From: Toxonevra muliebris
Lineage: Eukaryota > Arthropoda > Insecta > Diptera > Pallopteridae
Direction: 5' to 3'
Length of the DNA stretch: 64,000 bases
Assembly (NCBI GenBank): GCA_963691655.1
Contig: OY829328.1
Coordinates: forward strand, 70,684,400-70,748,399
Every line of letters begins with the position of its first letter. Position 1 is the stretch's first letter. The translations under genes and the position numbers were made by a program. Below, in pieces: positions 35,421 to 45,360 of this stretch. The notes below the pieces were generated by a model. The model was not told the DNA's origin, did not search any database, and saw only the letters and a program-made list of their open reading frames with translations.

Positions 35421-36179
35421 GTTCATATAATGTAGAACATTTTACTATACTGAAACAGTTTATATTATTAGAAGAATCACTAGATTACTATTCCACGCCC
35501 AGCTATTCTTCTGAAAATATTTAAAAATCTTTAAGAAGAAATGAACCACAGGCAATATGCCATAAATTCTGTCAATTTTTTTTTGTTTTCCTCAATAGTG
35601 CTTAGAATTTTTAAAGATTATGATCTGAAGTAGAAAGCAATGATGATTTTCTATTTTGATTTTTGATAATGATCGATCATTAAAAAACAGATTTTCTATT
35701 GTGATCTCCAGTAGGTAAAAATGATCAAACTATCTTTTATACTGATCCATTGGCTTTTTCTTCTAGCTCATTGAGTATTCAACGCCGGTTTTGATCTGGT
35801 TTTAAACACAATTTCTTACGAATTTACAAGATCACATGTAAATGTATTTCTAATCGTTAACATTTTCATCAGTATTTCAATTAGATTTTCAAGTAGACAG
35901 CGATCACTAGAACAGTATTTCCTTAGACTTTTATTTATTGATGAATGATCTTGCTTCTGATCACTTCAGAACATATTCTTTATTTATGATGAACTGTAAA
36001 ATGATCTTGTATACTGATCAATAAGTCAAGTTGGTTGAATATTTATTATCGATTTGATCCAAGAAAATTTTCTTATATTTATATACCATTTACTTCTCAT
36101 CATGCAACGATCACTAGAACAATCTTAGATAATGATTTAAAGTAGGGACCATAATCATTATAAGCAATAATAAAAAGCC

Positions 36180-37245
36180 GAAATTTAATTATTATTTTGT
36201 GAATTAAATTTTTTTCAATCAACATTAACAATTATTGCCTGATTTTTATTTCTTCGATCTGGTGTTTTTGATCAACCGAAAAATCAAATTATGATTTTTA
36301 TTTTTTTTGATTAACCGAAAAAATCAAATATCGAGAATAAAAATTATTATTTGAGTTTAATTTTTTTGCTCAGATATAAAAATTATTTTTTGAGTTTTTT
36401 TCTTTGTTCGGGTATAAAAATTAATTAGTATTTTAAGTAAAAAAATTAAACTCGAAAAATAGTTAAATAATTATTTTGTGATTTAAATTTTTTTCAGTCA
36501 ATGATAATAATTATTGCCTGATTTTTATTTCTTCGATCTGGTACAAGAAATTTTTATTTGAGTTTTATGTTTTTGATCAACCGAAAAAATCAAATTATGA
36601 TTTTTTTTTTTTTTATCATCCGAAAAAATCAAATCTTCTCGAGAACAAAAATTATTGTTTGAGCTTAATTTTTTTGCTCAGAAATAAAAATTATTTTTTG
36701 AGTTTTTTTTTGCTTGCTCAGGAATAAAAATTAATTAGTATTTTGAGCAAAAAAATTAAGCTCGAAAAATAATTTAATAATAATTAATTAATTAGTATTT
36801 TGAGCAAAAAGTTAAACTCAAAAAATAATTCTTAAGAAAAAACATAAAAATCGAAAAATAATACTCGAAAATTTTTTTTGTCAAGCAAAAGCAAAAAAAT
36901 TATAATTGATTTTTATTCCAGAGCAGGAAAATAAAACTCAAAAAATTATTTTTATTCTTAAGAAAAAAACATAAAAGTCGAAAAATAATATATTTGGATG
37001 AGCAAAAAAATAAAAATAATAATTAAGTTTTATTCCCAAGCAGAAAAATAATTTTTATTCTTGAGCTAAAAAAATAAAACTAAAAAAAAAAAAATTTCTT
37101 AAAAAAATAAAAATTGTAAAATATTTGTTTTGGTTGAGCAAAAACCTAAAAGTCAAACAAAGATTTTTATTTCAGATCAAAAAAATAAAAATTTATAAAT
37201 AATAATTATAATTAGATTTAATTTTTAGGGGTAACGCTCACAAAA
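36180..37245. repeat. direct and inverted AT-rich repeats in smooth intron
   Basis: 36182-36460 and 36462-36775 are near-direct copies, sharing ATTGCCTGATTTTTATTTCT, TCGATCTGGT, GATCAACCGAAAAA and TTTTTTTGCTCAG. Within and after them TTTTTGAGTTTAATTTTTTT and AAAAAAATTAAACTCGAAAA occur as inverted pairs, and similar words continue to 37240. The transcript of this intron could form long imperfect hairpins. Confidence 0.75.
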
Positions 37246-38009
37246 TAAATAGGTCTTAGATTTTTACTGGCTTCAGTAAAGCATGGAACATGTATCATTT
37301 CATTTAATGGAAAACGTCAAGTTTTTCCATTAAATTTTGCAAAATAATCATTATTTTCGGTCTCTGTTTTAAAGAATATTTCTTTCACGTAAATTTTCAT
37401 TTTATATGAGTAAAAATTACTAGATCGATTTTGAGAATGATCGAATATTTGCAATTTACTTTTTTATTGTGATCTTCTAAAAAAAATCAAATGATCTTGT
37501 ATATTGAATTATAAACCACCTTTTCATTTTGTTTTTCTTGTAACCTTTTCTTTTAGTTCATGAAATATTGAATTATAATGTCTATTTTGATGTGGTCTTA
37601 AGTATATTTTTTTGTGATCATGCGATCTTGTAAATTTTTTTATGAGATTTTCTTTTGGTTTCTAGCATTTCTTTGATGATCTTGCTAGAAAAAAAATTGC
37701 TTATTGATTTAAAGAAATTTTAGTTCCATGGACTTTATTAGTATGCACTGGTCATATTTTAATTCCTTGACATGTTTGCTTTTAATCAAAACGGATTTTC
37801 CATTAGGATCTCTAGTAGGCGAAAAATTCCAGAATGGTCTTGAGAAATGATCGATAGAATAGAGTATGTTTTTTTTTTTGGTTACAGGTTATTGATCAAA
37901 ATTGAATTGTTTCGAATATTTTTAATCAAATTACTAATCTGTATATTATTTATTTGTTTTGTTTTATTTTTTTATTTACATATGCATTTTTTAAATTTTC
38001 TTTTTGCAG

Positions 38010-38076
38010 CCAGAGAAATTGAATGTTTACAAAAATGAGCCAGATACTAGCTGGGATTATACATTGGTAACCACAG
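38010..38076 (+). CDS. sm: smooth (hnRNP L-type) internal exon, post-RRM linker
   Basis: Short exon of 67 bp following the acceptor TTCTTTTTGCAG (ends 38009). In phase 0 after the previous exon it reads PEKLNVYKNEPDTSWDYTL and then VTT, ending one base into a codon at donor GTAAGA (38077). The joined reading ...KIDFAK/PEKLNVYKN...WDYT matches the end of an RRM and the start of the linker in hnRNP L family proteins (human hnRNP L has a similar KPTRLNVFKND...WDYT stretch), which fixes gene, strand and exon order. Retention of the downstream intron would meet TAG at 38091-38093 after five extra codons. A weaker alternative donor GTAACC lies at 38067. The next exon was not found before 64000. Confidence 0.93.
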
Positions 38077-39390
38077 GTAAGATTGAGAATTAGTTACTTT
38101 ACATTATTCTAGTTAGAGTGCACTTATAAACTATTAAAATATTATATATATATAAATATACTCGTACGCTAAATGCCAAATAAAATCATTTACACTCACA
38201 CATACACATTTACACACACATACACTTACACTCACATACGCTCATACGATACACCAATACTATCAATTAAATCTCATTACATCACCAAAAAACACATACA
38301 TACAAACATACCTCAGTTTCAGTTTTCAATTCGATTATGTTGCAATTTGAAGAAAAAAAAAGCAAAAAAAAAAAACACACACACACAAATAAAAATATCT
38401 AAATAAACACATACATACATATTTCTATATATAGAAAAATAAAAATAAATATAAACACATTAAAAACTCTTACAACTTTTGTAGGTGTTTAATATTTACA
38501 AAAACATAAACATTTTTTTTGTTTTTGGTTTAGTTATTTTGTAATTTCCTTTTTATTTAAGGCTTCTTAAATCACTTTATCATAAACATACATAAATATA
38601 TCTATATAGGTACTTACATATATATCTATATACATATTTGTAAATCGCATTCTTTGCACATAAAAATCATTTACATAATACAGCAACAACAAACATCTAC
38701 CTCAAAAACCAACACTTTGGAACTGCTCTTTCTATAAAAATATATATATATTAAACTCAATTCAACTCAATACAAAAAGACGAAATCTAAACGAGTCCCA
38801 CGTGTATACCTTGGAAAAAAACAGCTCCAGTTAAACTACTACTCCATTGATAAATCTTGATTTTTGTTAAAAAAAAAATATATATATATAAAACTATATA
38901 TTAAAATATTTAACTAAATGCACACAGACAAACAACAAATTTTCAATTCTTTCAGTCCTTCGGCAAAATTCTTTGTATAAATACGATATATTCTTATTTT
39001 TCAAATGTATTCTTAAACACATTTCACTTACATATACATAGGTAACTATTTGAATTATAAAATATACATATAAAACTTTACACACACACACACATACGCG
39101 CACACGATTACACTTTAAAAATACATATTTTTTTAATTTTCTGAAACATTTACATGTAGGGCAGATTAATTTTTCAAAGTTGAAAATAATTTAGAAATCT
39201 TTTTCAAGTTGAGCTTAAGTTAAAGGCATTTTTTTGTATTTCGTTGATATGACAACTGCCATCTAGTGGTACATTGTTGAAATAGAAGTATTTCTCTTGT
39301 ATAGGGATGCCCTCTAGTGGTGATTTTTTAAGCTCTTATAGCCAACAAAGCGAAGAAATTGCAAAAATAAGAAAAATATGAAAAAAATTC
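38077..39390. other. smooth intron, CA/TATA microsatellite-rich
   Basis: TATATATATA (38143-38154, 38738-38750, 38880-38890), ACACACACACACACATACGC (39081-39100) and TACATATATA tracts. The short frames 38173-38406 and 38894-39103 are translations of microsatellites. From 39240 sequence becomes less repetitive. No exon was recognised. Confidence 0.6.
38190..38440 (+). promoter_or_regulatory. CA-rich intronic stretch downstream of smooth exon
   Basis: Starting about 115 bp after the donor of the 67-bp exon, the sense strand carries ACACTCACACATACACATTTACACACACATACAC-type sequence (38190-38260), then ACACACACACAC (38375-38387) and ACACATACATACATA (38407-38421). hnRNP L proteins bind CA repeats and CA-rich clusters, and the mammalian HNRNPL gene is reported to regulate its own splicing through an intronic CA-rich cluster. 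A similar role here is inference; CA/TACA microsatellites are common in fly introns. Confidence 0.4.
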
Positions 39391-40100
39391 TTAACCTTTT
39401 GGTACCATGGTGACACCGGTGTCACAAGATTAATTTTTGGGACTTTCTAAATTTTTATAAATTCAGGGTTTTTGGAAAAAGAATTGATGGTTCTTTAATT
39501 TTAATTAAAAAAATGTACAAATATTTTTTTGATAACGGTACTGTAGCAGATCAAAGTGAAAAAATTTGGTTTTTATTTTGCTACTTTTCAATCGCTCACA
39601 ATTTTTACAAAACTTGTCCAAATATTAATATTTATAGGAATAACTATTTACTCAAACATGATTTCTCATATTTGTTAATTTTTGTTTACTTCTTTGGGAA
39701 TATAAGTTTTGCTATATGCCACCGGTGATCCAAAGAACTTCAAAGAAAACTTTTTAACAACTTTTTTACAATGAAATGGGGGTCGAAGTATGCGAATCTG
39801 GACTCAGTTTTTGCTTTATCAGTTCTAGTTTCTTTACGGTCAACAAAGGGTTAAGTGAAAATTAACACAAAGTTACTTTGTCTATCTTTAAAAAAACATC
39901 TAATAAAAATTTACAGAAAATTTCGTTAAAAAAATCCCATTGAAAGCTATAGGGTCACGGGTGGCCCATGAAAGTTCAGGCCTTCGGAGTCAAAAAATTT
40001 CTATTTTGATCAATAATTTAAAACAGAAATTGGGGTCAGACAATACGAATCCGGATTCGGTTTTGCGCTATCCCCTCTGGTTTCCTTAAAGAGTTAAGTG
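39391..40100. mobile_element. TTAA-edged MITE and second partial copy
   Basis: TTAACCTTTTGGTACC (39391-39406) faces GGTCAACAAAGGGTTAA (39838-39854), giving a TTAA-flanked candidate of ~460 bp with short imperfect inverted ends. Its right part (GGGGTCGAAGTATGCGAATC, TGGACTCAGTTTTTGC) is repeated in diverged form at 40020-40098 (GGGGTCAGACAATACGAATC, CGGATTCGGTTTTGCG ... GAGTTAAG), the same sequence that starts the window. Confidence 0.5.
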
Positions 40101-40758
40101 GAATAATTCTACCAGTGGGTAATTTGAGTTCCGGGACACAGAGATTTATCTGGAAATAAAACTACAGTTGAGTTAGCTAGAGAAAGCATACTCACTTTTG
40201 AAAAGAGGAGGAGCTTCAAGAGCACAACTCGAGTTTCTTAACCGTATTCAACATCGGGCAATAAAATAGAGTTACCAGTTCTAATGTACTAAAATATAGG
40301 TGCCGAAATTTTAAAACAAAAAATAGCTAGTATCGAAATTTGATACAATTCAAAAAAGAAATTGACTACGAAATTTCATTAAGGCTGTTACATATTACTC
40401 AAATAAAAATCTAGACAAGAACTGAAGTTATAACTTTGAAAAATTAACACTTAATTTTCAGAGCCTCCTAAAAAATCGGAAATTTATTCAATTCAATTGC
40501 AAAAAACTTTTTTTTTACGTATTCGATGACATGGTAAATTTTTATCATGGGACATTCCATGCTTGTAAGTTGGATCTCTTAACAAACGGTGAAAATTTAT
40601 TTTTAGTTACTTTTAAGTTGTGAAATTATGTGAAAATAGTTTTTGTTTCTGAAGACGATGGTCGTTGGACGATGGTCCAACTTATATGCATATGCCCTAA
40701 ATTAAACGCATTATGAGATCGCATTTTTTTTTTTTTTCAAAATTGAGTTTTCACAGCT
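40100..40758. other. AT-rich sequence, no feature seen
   Basis: No coding frame, terminal repeat or tandem repeat recognised. Confidence 0.5.
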
Positions 40759-41595
40759 CAGAGCTGTAAAAGATTGCAGTCATTTCGAGCTGCATTCATT
40801 GAAGTCACTGGCAATGAATTACGTTTTCTGCTTACAGTCTTTCATTTCATTTGAGACTTATGACTTCAAAAAATTAAGTCACCAGTCTTTTTGAAGTCAA
40901 TGACGGCTCATTAATTATAGCAATCAAGGCAAATAAATTAGATACAAGTATAATTAAAAAATTTGTCTACTGACGAAGAAAAAAATGTGAAAGGAATATG
41001 CAAAATCGGAGAAAAAGTTCAGGACATTTATATCACTATATTACATTGAAATCACTAGGTAATAAAAGCATTAAAAACTGTACGGATTTTCACTGATTTT
41101 CAACGCCTAATATGCGGTTCAAAAATCTGGATACCCTAGTTTGGGCGGATATTTGTAATAAGAGAAATAATTCGCAATAAGTGTGAACATGAAAATATGT
41201 AAAATTCTGAAAAAATAACTTAAATGACTTCCAAGTTGTTTCCATGAATTCAATTTATTTCGGTGACATTTATTGACTTCATTGAAACAAATTGAAGTCA
41301 ATTGACTTCAAATGACTGCAATCGACTTCAAATGAGTTCAATTGACTTTAAATGACTTCAAAATTAATGACTTCAAGTCAATTAGAGTAGAGATCAGGAC
41401 TGCAATTAAGAGACTGATCATTCATGACTTCAAAAAAATTACTTTAAAAATGAAAGATCAGTCATTGACTGCAGTATGACTTGTGACTTCACAGTCTTAA
41501 TTCTGCATTCACAAAAAGACTGGAATATTGGAATAATTTTTTTTAGAAGTCATTTGACTTCATACTTAAAAATACTGCAATCTTTCACAGCTCTG
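40759..41595. mobile_element. non-autonomous element filled with GACTTCAAATGA repeats
   Basis: Inverted ends CAGAGCTGTAAAAGATTGCA (40759-40778) and TGCAATCTTTCACAGCTCTG (41576-41595) differ at one position. The interior begins and ends with TTTGAAGTCA/TGACTTCA words and holds an array of AATTGACTTCAAATGACT (41275-41400). The CAGAG start resembles hAT termini, but no matching 8-bp duplication is visible in the flanks, so the superfamily is unproven. Related ends occur at 12655-12679 and 57362-57617. Confidence 0.8.
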
Positions 41596-41781
41596 CTCAG
41601 ATGAATTTAAAAGTATACGATATGTTCGGCAAAAATTAACCTCTCGGCGAGATGTTTTGGAATCAATCGTTAAATTAATTGCTTTAGTAGTTTCTCTACT
41701 TTCTCTACTTTACCAATTTTTTTAAGGTCAGACAAAACTATGTTCAATTTACACACACTTCCCCTATTGACATTGTACTTA

Positions 41782-41924
41782 CTACTACTATTATGACACA
41801 ACAACCCGTGGATAATCTAGGCCGAGCTTATCACATTCATTTATGTTGTATGAGTTATATTTGTACATAAATGGAGGGATCTACGCCGAATGCGAACGGT
41901 GAGGTTAAAAGCTTTCAGAATTTT
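41782..41924 (-). mobile_element. SINE body fragment (no tRNA head)
   Basis: Same sequence as 61050-61195: TATTATGNCACAACANCCC, ATTCATTTATGTTGTATGAG, GCCGAATGCGAACGG and AAAAGCTTT. It corresponds to the 3' part of the SINE at 61046-61357 in the same orientation. The tRNA-like head is missing, as in a 5'-truncated retroposed copy. Confidence 0.8.
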
Positions 41925-42019
41925 AAAATCAGTAGGGACTTAAAAACAAAATCCAAGAAAATCAGTACATGTACTGACCAAATCTGCACTTCTGGCTACC
42001 CTATTTCGGCATCTCTTCC

Positions 42020-42496
42020 TTAACCCTTTCAATACTTAATTATGTTGCTCTGGAAAATTAACTTTTTTTTTTTTGCTAGTTTCTTACATTAAGAGACCAA
42101 ACTAAGTAAAATGTAATTTCAAAATTTATTTACTGGTCTCAGGTAGAAACATTATGGGACGTCTTTTTAAAGGGAGGTAGTAGATGATATGATTGAACGA
42201 TAATTCGTGCAGAAACCATATGCTTTTTTCCATGGAATATGAAAAAAAGACTTTTTTAGAGCTAAAATTTTTAGATTTACGTATAGATATGATAAGTTAA
42301 ACTTTATCACGAGGAGAAATTTATTCATCTTTTGAGATAAAGTTCAGGACTCAATTGTTTTTTGATGAGTTCTTAAGTTATTTTTGCATTTTTTGCTTAG
42401 TTAATATTTTGATTAATAATTCTGGGTTGAATTTATTAACATTCATGCGTTCAAAGTTGAGTCCCTTATAAGGGACGAAGAGTAGTGAAAGGGTTA
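42020..42496. mobile_element. candidate MITE with TAACCCTTTCA termini
   Basis: TTAACCCTTTCAATACTTAA (42020-42039) and AGTAGTGAAAGGGTTAG (42481-42497) form imperfect inverted ends (TAACCCTTTCANTACT) around ~470 bp of AT-rich DNA. The right flank reads TTAG rather than TTAA. Its edge resembles that of the 39391 element. Confidence 0.45.
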
Positions 42497-42499
42497 GAG

Positions 42500-45355
42500 G
42501 AGTGGAATGAAACAAAAATACTCGTATTGATTTCAAACGTTTCGTTCCAATTAGAAAAGGAACTTTTTACATTCTGTTCCTTCAGAAAAGAAACCATTAA
42601 GATTTTTTTTTAAATTATCTTTTTTTTTTTCGTTTAATGCCGCACTCGACAAATATTTTCTCAAAAAATATTTTAGTTTAGAAAATCAACGGAATAATTA
42701 AAAATTTTTTTTTCATTTCTCCTGGCATTTTTCTTTCAACACGTTTTTGACTCATTCCTTTAAATATTTTGACATTGACATATTCCATTTGAACACTTTA
42801 TTTGTATATACGCAAAAGAAACTTCCGAGTTTCAGGTGTCAACTTTTCATATACAAGAAATTAATAAACAAAAAACAGAATAACATGAGGAATACCAATT
42901 TTATTGACAAAGCTGAAAATAGAATAAACTTAAAATTTGAAAAAGGAAAAATTTGAAAAACAACAATGTGTGTGTTTCCCTTTTTTTTTAGTTGCTATTG
43001 TATTTATGTGGTACATGGAACTGTGTGTGTGTGTGTGTGTGAGTGTGGCATCCCTTTTTCTACTTCATTAATTTTTTATGATTTTTTTTATACATACCTA
43101 GCAACACTTAGTAATGTAAGAAAAACAAAATGGAATAACCTAACCTTAAAAAGGTAAGCGAACATGATTGTTTGCTTGTTGTTTTTACTACAGCACAGTA
43201 CCGAGTACCGAAGAAGGCAAAAAAGAAGCTTAAAACAGGAGCATTTTAATGGAATTAATTTTTGAAAGGAATTTTTTTTTTTTTTTCATTTTTTGATTTT
43301 TAGGTTATGGTGAAAATTTTAACTTTTATTTAACTTTTGGGCACAGGTTTTTTTTTTCTCGTTTGGTTTATGCTAAATTGAACTTGAATTGTATTGAAAA
43401 CTTTTCATGTCGTACATATCGAATATAGTTTAAAAAGCCACAAATTCAAATGATCTCTATATAATCCAGCAAATTGACAACCAACAAATCCGCTAAACAT
43501 AAACATTTTAATTTATGAATACCAAACAACAACAACAACTACTAAAGCAGGAAAATCAGCTAACCACCTGCACACACACACACACACACACACTCACACA
43601 CTCTAAACACGCGGAAATTTATCGCATTCAAAATCATTAAATTTAATAAAGCGACAAAGTTTTAAAATTTTGCTGACAGCCGCAACGAGAGAAGAAGAAA
43701 AAAAAAACCGAAACAAACTGAAAACGAAACGTCATCATCTTGATTTTTTGCGCCGTTACTCGTTGAGGCCGTGTATATGTGTATGTGTGTGTGTGTGTGT
43801 GGCAATGGCGGTGGGTGTGTGAATGAATACCGCGGTGGCCGCCGCACATTTAAATGAGAGAAGTGTTGAATGAAATGGAAATGAAACGCCCACACACATA
43901 CATACATACATGCAATTATTTAATAGTAAACATAATGAGCTTGAGATGAACGAATGAATGAGAGAGCGAGACAGAGAATATTGAATGAAAATGCATTTTT
44001 CAGTGACTGTTAGTTTGTTGTTGTTGCTGTTTATTTTCCACATGCAAATGCGTTGCAAAATATTTTGCAAAGTTTTGACATTTTGTCTTTACGTTTTGTC
44101 AGCATGTCGTTGACAAGCGACAAATTAGTGATGAAAAAAAAGAAGCAATAACAACAATAATAATAATGAGAGTATAAAATTAACAAGCATATTGTGTGGT
44201 TTTTTAGCTTTTATGTTGTTGTTGCTTTTGTGTTGGACATTTAATTTCACTGGAATTAAATTAATATTATTATGGTGTGTATGTGTGTGTGTGTGTGTAT
44301 TTAACACAAAGTAGCGTCGCGTAGACATGCTGTCTGCCACAAAAATTATTCTTGCAACACAATGCGCTGCGTGCCGCTTCTACCACCCACACAAATAGCA
44401 CACACAAGCAGACAGACAGACGTTGGTTTTTTTTTTTTGCTGCTGTTAAGTTCGTAATAGTTTACGATAGGCGCGGTAGTTTTTTGTGTTTTGTTTGAGT
44501 CTCTCTGAATGTGTCTGTCTCTTTGTTGTATTTTGTCTGACTGAGGTCGATTTTTTGTTTTTTTTTTCACGTGGATATATTCAAGTTGACAGTGTTGTTG
44601 CTAACAACAACAACGAGTGCACTATATCAAATAGCGGCATTTTCTCCATATTCCATATACATAACTCACTTGCTCTTTTTTTCCCATTTCATCTCAGTTA
44701 CTAGTGTCTGCTTGCTCTCTTCTTTTCTCTTCTCAATGGATATTTTTGACTTGAAAGGATAAAATAAAAAATCTAAATTTTTTTTCTTCTAAAATGTAAC
44801 GCCTACAGGCGTCAAATGCCACAAACAAATCATTTGAAACTTGTGTCACCATTGCAGGGTGGACAGACAGACATTGACTGTGTTAGGACTGTGTTTTTTT
44901 TTTTTTTTTGCTGTTGATTTGCTATTTCTCCATCGCTTGTTTGTTTGCCAGCTAGTTAGTCACCCTCGCCACCTCTTCCCCTTAGCATTGACAGAGCTAC
45001 TCTAAACCTCTAACGTTGACTGACAAAAGCTTAAGCCGCAAACGTCGCCGCCACAGTCACAGCCACCGCCTTTAGTTTACTGAGGTCGTTATACATTTTA
45101 CTTTGGAATTTTTTTAAATTTTTTTTTTGTTGCTTGTCTCGTTTTTGACAGTGTTGTCTACTTTGATTTGTGTACCACACAAAATTTTCTTGAGTGTTTA
45201 TTTTATAGTTTATGTTGTATCAATGCATGTGGTTTCGGTGGTCAATGAACGACGGTGGTTGTAATTGTTTCGTTGTTAAAGCTTTAAAAATATTCGCTGA
45301 ATATTTTTGGGTTTATTTAACTACATTTGATTATGTCTAAATAAATAAATAACAA
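42500..45355. other. AT-rich DNA with many CA/GT microsatellites
   Basis: GT runs at 43021-43045, 43775-43801 and 44274-44299; a CA run at 43570-43592; AACAACAACAAC at 43526-43540; poly-T at 44428-44438 and 44894-44910. The frames at 42966-43157, 43643-44070 and 44125-44340 translate these microsatellites. A GC-richer patch (45030-45075, AAACGTCGCCGCCACAGTCA) contains no recognised exon. Confidence 0.55.
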
Positions 45356-45360
45356 CATAG

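Larger units (their letters stand above)
34631..38009 (+). other. smooth intron between the two exons
   Basis: A 3379-bp intron with consensus GTGAGT donor and TTGCAG acceptor. It contains a degraded LINE (about 34990-35420), a run rich in GATC-containing words with no clear feature (about 35420-36180), two near-direct copies of a 280-310 bp AT-rich segment (36180-36775), more AAATTAAACTCGAAAAATAAT-type sequence to 37240, and unremarkable AT-rich DNA up to the acceptor. No additional exon-like reading frame with good splice sites was seen. Confidence 0.85.

Noticed and set aside
43643..44340. His/Thr-rich proteins from four overlapping frames
   Set aside because: Translations of CA/GT microsatellites.
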